Shown here one piece after another: positions 7,110-11,953 of a stretch of 11,953 nt of DNA (positions within the stretch are counted from its first letter, which is position 1; each line of letters starts with the position of its first letter). This DNA comes from Candidatus Aenigmatarchaeota archaeon (lineage in GTDB: Archaea > Aenigmatarchaeota > Aenigmatarchaeia > Aenigmatarchaeales > DAIDAN01). A program made the position numbers and the translations under genes. Below the pieces are notes generated by a model, which ran no database searches, was not told the origin of the DNA, and saw nothing but the letters and a program-made list of their open reading frames with translations. Where the stretch lies: assembly GCA_027310605.1 (NCBI GenBank), contig DAIDAN010000016.1, positions 1 to 11,953 on the forward strand. Direction: 5' to 3'.

Positions 7110-8453
7110 ATGTTCAAGTTCCAAATCCTGAAATACTACTCGCAGCCCTTCGTGCAGAACAAAATCGCCGGGTTCGCGAGGGGCAGGGAGGTTGTCGGAA
7201 GATTGGAGGACGACCGCTATGCGCGGCGTCCCGATGTCATTCTTTATCCGCGCGATGTTTCTGAAAAGGTGAAGCAGGGCGCGGTCAGCTTTCATTGCTC
7301 CGTCGAGCGCTGGCACAACCCCATGCAGCTTTCCTCGGAAATGCGCGAGCCGGAGATGCGCGGGCTGCGGGCATGTTGGGATTTCATAATAGACATTGAC
7401 GCTAAGGCGAAACTGGAGCATGCGAGGACGGCGGCGCTTGAAGTTATTTCTTTTTTGAAGGAATTCGGAGTAAATCCGGCTGCGAAGTTTTCCGGCAGGC
7501 GCGGCTTCCATATCGGAATATCCGCGGATGCTTTCCCGAAGAGGATAGACCTTTCCGAAACCGCGAAGCTCTATCCCGAGGCGCCGCGGGCGATGGCAGG
7601 CTTCATCAGGGAAAAAATCTCGGAGCGGCTTCTCGATTCCTTGGCCGGGATGGAAGGCGGAGTTGCTGCGCTTATGAAGACGACGGACGCGAAAACGCTT
7701 TCGCCGTACGAGTTCATAGACATCGAGAAGGAATGGGGGAGCCGCCATCTCTTCAGAATGCCTTATTCGCTGCACGAAAAAACCTGGCTCGCTTCCGTCC
7801 CTTTGACAGAGAAGCAGCTGAAAAGTTTTGAGCCTGCGGATGCAAAGCCCAGGAGCATCAGGAAGTTCGATTCCGAATTTATGGGAAATAAGGAATGGGA
7901 AGCGTCGGAGCTTCTGGTGCAGGCGCTCGAGTGGCAGTCGAAACAAAATGTCAGACCAATACAGCAAAATAAAAATCGTATTGAAATAAAGAGCGAGATT
8001 CCGGAAGAATTCTTCCCGCCGTGCGTGAAAAACATTCTGTCTGGGATAAGCGACGGCAGGAAGCGCTCCGTCTTCACTTTATCAGCTTTCCTGAAATACA
8101 TGAACTGGAGCCCGGAGCGGATTGAAAAGCGCGTCGAGGAATGGAACTCGAAGAACGATTTTCCTGTAAGCAGCGCGCTCGTGAGAAGCCAGCTCAAGTG
8201 GCATTTGCGCCAGAACAGGAAAATATTCCCGGCGAACTGCGACAGCGACTTGTTTTACAAGTCGATAGGGGTGTGCAAGCCCGATTCCGTTTGTGCCGGG
8301 TTGAAGAACCCAATTAACTATGCGTTCCGTGCATACAGAAAACAATTCAGGGCTGCGGACGCCGCGATAAGGAAAGAAAAAAAGGTTTTGAGGAGGAACA
8401 GGAAGAAGAAAATTGAATTGAAAAACATAAACAAGGAAAATAATAATTATTGA
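7110..8453 (+). CDS. DNA primase, PriS catalytic domain fused to a PriL-like Fe-S domain
   Basis: This 447-aa protein makes the RNA primers for replication. The N-terminal half is PriS. The catalytic DID (Asp95, Asp97) lies in WDFIIDIDAK, the nucleotide-binding FSGRRGFHI is at 127-135, and RMPYSLHEKTW is at 216-226 as in archaeal PriS. The C-terminal part (about 298-405) resembles the PriL C-terminal domain. It starts FPPCVKNIL and carries four cysteines (305, 377, 389 and 395) that would bind one 4Fe-4S cluster. A basic tail follows (RNRKKK). Separate PriS and PriL are the rule; fusions are known in Nanoarchaeum and other DPANN. The large N-terminal PriL domain appears absent. Start ATG 7110 is set by the TATA spacing; the frame extends 29 codons further upstream without support. 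The 3' end overlaps the - strand 60-aa gene by 7 bp. Confidence 0.92.
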   Translation: MFKFQILKYYSQPFVQNKIAGFARGREVVGRLEDDRYARRPDVILYPRDVSEKVKQGAVSFHCSVERWHNPMQLSSEMREPEMRGLRACWDFIIDIDAKAKLEHARTAALEVISFLKEFGVNPAAKFSGRRGFHIGISADAFPKRIDLSETAKLYPEAPRAMAGFIREKISERLLDSLAGMEGGVAALMKTTDAKTLSPYEFIDIEKEWGSRHLFRMPYSLHEKTWLASVPLTEKQLKSFEPADAKPRSIRKFDSEFMGNKEWEASELLVQALEWQSKQNVRPIQQNKNRIEIKSEIPEEFFPPCVKNILSGISDGRKRSVFTLSAFLKYMNWSPERIEKRVEEWNSKNDFPVSSALVRSQLKWHLRQNRKIFPANCDSDLFYKSIGVCKPDSVCAGLKNPINYAFRAYRKQFRAADAAIRKEKKVLRRNRKKKIELKNINKENNNY

Positions 8454-8629
8454 TATTCTCCTTTCACGAAGTCAATCTTTAACTTTGCGAAATCTGTTAT
8501 TCCAAACCTCTCTGTCAATTTTTTTCTATGTGCTTCAAGTGTATGTGAAGAATAGCCGTTTTTAACTCCCTTAAAATATTCGCTTACAGCTTCCTTAAGG
8601 TCCAAATCCTTAAAATCGTTCTCGCCCAT
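8447..8629 (-). CDS. Unknown 60-aa protein, weakly LuxR-helix-like
   Basis: The start at ATG 8629 follows a purine-rich ribosome site (GAGGGG and AGGAAG). The longer frame uses a TTG at 8650. The protein begins MGENDFKDLDLKEAVSEYF and then carries SSHTLEAHRKKLTERFGI and DFAKLKI. That stretch resembles the second half of a GerE/LuxR helix-turn-helix (S..T...HR..I..KLG....AEL), but the domain's first helices are missing, so DNA binding is only a guess. It is acidic at the N-terminus and basic later. It is convergent with the primase gene and divergent from ArgRS. A TATA-like AAAATAAATACC lies about 50 bp upstream (8673-8684). Confidence 0.55.
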   Translation of the reverse strand: MGENDFKDLDLKEAVSEYFKGVKNGYSSHTLEAHRKKLTERFGITDFAKLKIDFVKGEYQ

Positions 8630-8753
8630 CTTCCTTTCTTCCCCTCGCAACCGTTTCGTGAAAATAATTTCCGGTATTTATTTTGCAAGAATATTATATC
8701 CCCGTTAAGCTTATAAAACTATCGCTTTTTTCTGCATAGTCCCAGAATTGCAA

Positions 8754-8769
8754 AAGATTATAAAATCTT
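8754..8769 (+). promoter_or_regulatory. ArgRS promoter: TATA box inside a palindrome
   Basis: The sequence is a perfect AAGATT-ATAA-AATCTT inverted repeat. Its middle provides the TATA box, about 25 bp before ATG 8786, predicting a leaderless ArgRS mRNA. A dimeric repressor bound here would block TBP. This is inference from the symmetry only. Another TATA-like CTTATAAAAC lies at 8710-8719. Confidence 0.4.
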
Positions 8770-8785
8770 CCGCATAATAATTGGT

Positions 8786-10498
8786 ATGAAAAAAGCTGCC
8801 GCGAAAACCAAAAACGCGAAACTAAAAAGCGCGAACCTCCTGCAGGAATTGAAGACAGAGATTGAAGCCGCGCTCGAAAAAGCCGCGGGAAAAAAGCTTG
8901 CGCTGAAATTAGCGGAGGAGGGGCACGGCGACTTCGCGCTGCCCTGTTTTGAGATGGCAAAGGAAATGAAAAAAAGCCCGCAGATGATAGCGGAAGAGCT
9001 TGCAAAAAAAATAAATTTGAAAGGCATTGCTGCAAAGGCTGAGAACGGCTACCTTAATTTTTACACCGATTGGAACAAACTCGGACGGAAGCTTCTGGAA
9101 AGCATTGATGAGAAATATGGGAAGGGAAACGAGGGAAAAGTTTTTTTGGTTGACACTTTCCAGCCGAATCCTTTCAAGGCGGTTCACGTCGGACATCTGA
9201 GGAATGGTGCGCTCGGCGACAGCATCAGGAGACTTTTAGAGTTCGAAGGGAACAAGGTCACGACAACCACTTTCATGGGCGATATGGGCGCGCATGTCGC
9301 GAAATGGCTCTGGTACTACAACAAGTTCCATAAGGGTGAAATTCCGGAGAAGGATGTGAGCAGGTGGGCGGGAAAGATTTATGCGGAAGCGACGAAGAAG
9401 ATGGGAGAAAAAAAGGAATATGAAAATGAAGTGCAGGAAGTGAACAGGAAACTTGACAGCAGGGAGCCCGCACTCGCGAAACAGTGGAAGGAGCTGCGCG
9501 ACATCTTCTTTGACGATTTCATGCGGATAGCGAAAGAGCTTGGCTTGCGGCTGGACGACCATATTCCGGAAAGCGTCTGCGAGGAGCCGGGAAAAAAGCT
9601 GGTGATGAAATTTTTTAACGATGGAAAGCTGAAGAAAAGCGATGGCGCGATAGTGATTGACCTGCAGGAATACGGGCTCGGCGTTTTCATCTTGCTGAAA
9701 AGTGATGGAACAGCTTTATACTCGACAAAGGACTTCGGCTTGTTCGAGCTGAAAAGAAAAAAATACAAGTTCGACAAGTCGCTTTATGTTGTGGCGAACG
9801 AGCAGAACTATTATTTCAGGCAGCTTTTCAAGTCTTTCGAGCTTCTCGGCTTGGCGGAAAGGGAAAAGCTATACCATGTCTGCCATGGAATCGTAAAACT
9901 GCAGGAGGGGAAGATGTCCTCGCGCCTCGGCACGGTCGTGCTTTACGAGGATTTGCGCGACGAGGCGATCAAAAGAGTCATGAAAATTATAGGGGAAAAA
10001 AATCCGGAGCTGCAGGACAAGGAGCATGCCGCGAAAAAAATCGCGCTCGGGGCGCTGAAATTTTCGATGCTTTCCGTGGAGTATGCGCGCGACATAATTT
10101 TCGACTGGGAGCGCGCGCTTGACTTCGAGGGGAGGAGCGGACCCTACCTGCAGTACGCTTATGCGAGGACTTGCGGGATTTTGAGGGATGCGGGAAAAAT
10201 CCCGAAAAAAATTGATGCAAAACTTCTTTCCGATGAAGCTGAAATTTCTCTGATGAAAAAAATCGCGCAGTTCCCGAACGCGGCAGCCGCGGCTGCAAGG
10301 GAATATTCGCCGCACATAATCGCCAATTATCTGGTGGAGCTGGCGCAGGCTTTCAACGCGTTCTACAACAAGTTGTCCGTGCTGAAAGCCGAGACTCCCA
10401 AGCTGCGCTCCGCAAGATTGAAGCTCGTCGATTCCGCAAGGATTGTGATGAAAAGCGGCTTGTATCTGCTCGGCATAGAGGCGCTTGAGAGGATGTAA
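8786..10498 (+). CDS. argS: Arginyl-tRNA synthetase
   Basis: This enzyme charges tRNA-Arg with arginine using ATP. The 570-aa protein has the class I layout. A basic N-terminal extension (about 1-16) precedes the ArgRS-specific N-terminal tRNA-recognition domain with GHGDFALPCFEMAKEM. The HIGH motif appears as HVGH (134-137) within NPFKAVHVGHLRN. The core has TTTTFMGDMGAHVAKW and the KMSK loop is KMSSRLG (376-382), a form common in ArgRS. The helical anticodon-binding domain holds EGRSGPYLQYAYAR (448-461) and ends LLGIEALERM. Length is normal. Many Lys are coded by AAA runs, as in its neighbours. It stands alone on +, with its own palindromic promoter and no partner gene. Confidence 0.96.
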   Translation: MKKAAAKTKNAKLKSANLLQELKTEIEAALEKAAGKKLALKLAEEGHGDFALPCFEMAKEMKKSPQMIAEELAKKINLKGIAAKAENGYLNFYTDWNKLGRKLLESIDEKYGKGNEGKVFLVDTFQPNPFKAVHVGHLRNGALGDSIRRLLEFEGNKVTTTTFMGDMGAHVAKWLWYYNKFHKGEIPEKDVSRWAGKIYAEATKKMGEKKEYENEVQEVNRKLDSREPALAKQWKELRDIFFDDFMRIAKELGLRLDDHIPESVCEEPGKKLVMKFFNDGKLKKSDGAIVIDLQEYGLGVFILLKSDGTALYSTKDFGLFELKRKKYKFDKSLYVVANEQNYYFRQLFKSFELLGLAEREKLYHVCHGIVKLQEGKMSSRLGTVVLYEDLRDEAIKRVMKIIGEKNPELQDKEHAAKKIALGALKFSMLSVEYARDIIFDWERALDFEGRSGPYLQYAYARTCGILRDAGKIPKKIDAKLLSDEAEISLMKKIAQFPNAAAAAAREYSPHIIANYLVELAQAFNAFYNKLSVLKAETPKLRSARLKLVDSARIVMKSGLYLLGIEALERM

Positions 10499-10587
10499 GT
10501 AAATATCAATCAGCAACAGGAACGCAGATAAGAATACGAATAAATGCAAATATGCCGGCAACAGCATTCAAGTCGGGTGACTAATAT

Positions 10588-10647
10588 GGCGGTTCTGTTT
10601 TTTTGAATTCAATTCGTAATGAGCCGTTCTGATTTTTGTGAACTCAA
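10588..10647. repeat. Two imperfect direct repeats upstream of the PRC-barrel gene
   Basis: Unit 1 (10588-10612) and unit 2 (10622-10647) share GTTCTG, a T-rich centre and a GAA.TCAA end. They match at roughly 20 of 25 positions with a period of 34 bp. A hairpin ATAATG/CATTAT (10651-10668) follows. The 10499-10762 gap holds no convincing gene; these are its only evident structures. Confidence 0.45.
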
Positions 10648-10702
10648 GCTATAATGAAAAGCCATTATGATTATGAATGTTGTTCCGAACAGGTTTGTAA
10701 AC

Positions 10703-10712
10703 CTTTAAATAC
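10703..10712 (+). promoter_or_regulatory. TATA box for the PRC-barrel gene
   Basis: CTTTAAATAC is a good archaeal TATA box. Transcription about 25 bp downstream leaves a leader of about 30 nt carrying a GTGGT ribosome site 3 nt before ATG 10763. Confidence 0.45.
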
Positions 10713-10762
10713 CTTTGCTCCAATATTTTCTTACAAATAATTTATCGGCATCTTGTGGTTTT

Positions 10763-10990
10763 ATGGCAACGAACATAAAGGTCAAGGAGCTTCTCGGAAA
10801 GCCTATCGTTTCCGACAGCGGCAGGAAATTCGGGATAGTAGGCGATGTCGAGTTCATAACCGAGTCCGGCGAGCTCATGAATGTCAGGATAGTCGAAGCC
10901 GGCGCGAAGGGCGGGAAGGACACGATACCCTTTTCCGCGGTGAAGAGCGTCGGCGACTTTGTCGTGATAAGCGAGAAGGACTTGGAATAA
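10763..10990 (+). CDS. PRC-barrel domain protein
   Basis: The 75-aa protein is a single PRC barrel. It begins MATNIKVKELLGKPIVSD, followed by GRKFGIVGDVEF, ELMNVRIVEAG and KDTIPFSAVKSVGDFVVIS. PRC barrels are small beta domains found in photosynthetic reaction-centre H subunits, in the ribosome-maturation factor RimM and as stand-alone archaeal proteins. The stand-alone type has no firmly established function, though RNA-metabolism and cell-division roles have been proposed. I set the start at ATG 10763 rather than the frame's upstream ATG at 10715, because the domain begins at once and the TATA box lies just ahead of 10715. It is monocistronic, with its own promoter and a hairpin downstream. 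Confidence 0.9.
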   Translation: MATNIKVKELLGKPIVSDSGRKFGIVGDVEFITESGELMNVRIVEAGAKGGKDTIPFSAVKSVGDFVVISEKDLE

Positions 10991-11019
10991 TCCGAACCGC
11001 AAGGGGGAAGTTGAGCTTG

Positions 11020-11046
11020 AGCCCCTTCAGTTCAAGGGGCTTTCTT
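11020..11046 (+). terminator. Hairpin terminator after the PRC-barrel gene
   Basis: AGCCCCTT (11020-11027) pairs perfectly with AAGGGGCT (11034-11041) across a 6-nt loop, and T-rich sequence follows. It lies 30 bp after the PRC-barrel stop and looks like an intrinsic terminator. Confidence 0.55.
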
Positions 11047-11100
11047 GATACCTCCTTAATTCTGAAATAATATTTATTTTTTAAATTCTAAGAATAAAAA

Positions 11101-11134
11101 AGGATTCGAATTTTTATTTTCTAAACAGAATCCT
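11101..11134. repeat. Inverted repeat AGGATTC/GAATCCT in the EF-2 upstream region
   Basis: A 7-bp perfect inverted repeat brackets an AT-rich 20-nt loop. On the - strand it would be followed by six T, but no - strand gene reads into it. It may be an operator or a chance structure. It lies just before the candidate EF-2 TATA box at 11147-11155. Confidence 0.3.
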
Positions 11135-11146
11135 ACAAATAAAAAC

Positions 11147-11155
11147 GCTTAAATA
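11147..11155 (+). promoter_or_regulatory. Candidate TATA box for EF-2
   Basis: GCTTAAATA matches an archaeal TATA box and would give a leader of about 100 nt. A second candidate, GTTTATATTA at 11197-11206, would give about 50 nt. The ribosome site is GTGAT, 4 nt before ATG 11281, the same arrangement as at smc. The 10991-11280 gap has no gene. Confidence 0.35.
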
Positions 11156-11280
11156 GACTTCTTCCGATAAACTTTTTCACACGAAGGTTCGCAACAGTTT
11201 ATATTATTGATACTTCGTATACCAATATTGCTGTTGCTCACTTGGAGAAAAAAGTTTAATCAAAAATATGAGTGATTGAA

Positions 11281-11953
11281 ATGGTAGCAAAGGATGAATA
11301 TGTCGAAAGAGTGCAGTCTCTCATGAATAATCCCAAGAACATAAGAAACATCGGGATTGTGTCGCATATTTTCTGACAGCAATTCGCTGCGGAAATGCGT
11401 TTACACCACGGAAAGACCACTCTGACCGACAACCTCGTAGCGGGCGCGGGAATGATTTCAGCGGATCTCGTCGGCGAGCGGATGCTCACTTGGATTGACG
11501 AGCAGGAGCGCGAGCGTCTCATGACCATATACGGCGCAACCGTAACGATGGCCCACGAGTTCGAGGGGCAGAAGTACCTGATAAATCTTCTCGACACTCC
11601 GGGACATGTTGACTTCGGCGCTGATGTTACGCAGGCGATGCGCGCTGTGGATGGCGCCGTGGTGATGGTCTGCGCTGTGGAGGGAATAATGCCGCAGACG
11701 GAAACGGTTCTGAAGCAGGCTTTGACGGAAAGGGTGAAGCCGATTCTTTTCATCAACAAGGTTGACCGCGCAATCAAAGAGCTGAAGCTCACGCCGGAGC
11801 AGCTGCAGAAAAGGCTTGCCGCTATCGTCGTGGAAGTGAACAAGTTCATCCAGCGCCACGTGCCTCCGGAGTTCAAGGACAAGTGGATTCCGAAAGTAGA
11901 GGACGGCTCTGTCGCGTTCGGTTCCGCCTACAAGAAGTGGGCAATCTCAGTCC
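11281..11953 (+). CDS. fusA: Elongation factor 2, N-terminal part, interrupted by an intron (join 11281-11368, 11402-11953)
   Basis: EF-2 is the GTPase that translocates the ribosome. The reading frame starts at ATG 11281 (MVAKDEYVERVQSLM), with GTGAT 4 nt upstream. Exon 1 ends in IRNIGIVSHI. Exon 2 resumes HHGKTTLTDNLVAGAGM and is open to the window edge. G-domain motifs after joining are P-loop SHIHHGKTT (about residues 28-36), switch I RLMTIYGATV, DTPGHVD and NKVDR. The EF-2 hallmark GIMPQTETVLKQAL is present. Without splicing, the frame hits TGA at codon 32. The spliced product aligns without gaps to the family consensus IRNIGIVAHIDHGKTTL except that the near-invariant Asp is His31. The C-terminal domains, including the diphthamide loop, lie beyond the window. 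The gene could instead be damaged, but exon 2 is fully conserved. Confidence 0.88.
11369..11401 (+). other. Bulge-helix-bulge intron inside the EF-2 P-loop, 33 nt
   Basis: The junctions fold into a canonical archaeal splice motif. The outer helix is GTGT 11359-11362 with ACAC 11403-11406. The central 4-bp helix is CGCA 11363-11366 with TGCG 11396-11399. The 5' bulge is TAT 11367-11369 and the 3' bulge is TTT 11400-11402. The inner helix is TTTC 11370-11373 with GAAA 11392-11395, and a distal stem CAGC/GCTG (11377-11380, 11386-11389) closes an AATTC loop. Cutting between the second and third base of each bulge, as the tRNA-splicing endonuclease does, removes 33 nt and restores the EF-2 frame (Ile30 becomes ATA). 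Cutting after the third base of each bulge gives the same mRNA. The insert carries an in-frame TGA (11374-11376). Splicing has not been shown by experiment. Confidence 0.82.

Noticed and set aside
11100..11115. A tRNA T-arm on the - strand (TTCGAATCC)
   Set aside because: No acceptor, D or anticodon stems surround it. It is half of the AGGATTC/GAATCCT inverted repeat in AT-rich sequence.
11371..11376. TGA read as a sense codon in EF-2, so no intron would be needed
   Set aside because: TGA is the stop of ABCE1, PCNA and the OB-fold gene here. Reading through would insert 11 extra residues into the P-loop, which would destroy GTP binding.
11281..11953. EF-2 as a dead pseudogene
   Set aside because: All G-domain motifs after the insertion are intact and the frame is open to the window end. 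The insert folds into a precise splice motif, which decay would not produce.

Overview
The window is archaeal and reads like a DPANN-type genome. The evidence is a chromosomal SMC, ABCE1/Rli1, PCNA, a PriS-type primase fused to a PriL-like iron-sulfur domain, an OB-fold protein, arginyl-tRNA synthetase, a PRC-barrel protein and elongation factor 2. Promoters have archaeal TATA boxes about 25 bp from leaderless starts or from short leaders with GGTG/GTGAT ribosome sites. The fused primase and a shortened SMC fit a small-genome lineage (Nanoarchaeum or ARMAN/Micrarchaeota-like), but I cannot assign a phylum from sequence alone.

Layout: 1-274 is the 3' end of an AT-rich, cysteine-containing gene on +. 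337-2829 is SMC on -. ABCE1 (3106-4845, +) is divergent from SMC and runs into a small unknown gene on - (4830-5183). A replication block on + follows: OB-fold protein (5337-5672), a coupled small ORF with a decayed or frameshifted extension (5682-6013), PCNA (6054-6800), an overlapping 87-aa unknown (6797-7060) and the fused primase (7110-8453). A 60-aa unknown lies on - (8447-8629). Then come ArgRS (8786-10498), a PRC-barrel protein (10763-10990) and the start of EF-2 (11281 to the window end).

Most striking result: the EF-2 gene is interrupted inside its P-loop by 33 bases with an in-frame TGA. These bases and their flanks form a textbook bulge-helix-bulge: 4-bp outer helix, 3-nt bulge, 4-bp central helix, 3-nt bulge, inner helix. 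This is the substrate of the archaeal tRNA-splicing endonuclease. Removing them rejoins the EF-2 frame at exactly the expected length, apart from an Asp-to-His change in the P-loop. I interpret this as a spliceosome-independent intron in an essential protein-coding gene, which is rare in archaea.

Functionally the window is housekeeping: chromosome organisation (SMC), replication (OB-fold protein, PCNA, primase) and translation (ABCE1 ribosome recycling, ArgRS, EF-2). Between these genes sit small AT-rich unknowns whose codon use differs from their neighbours.
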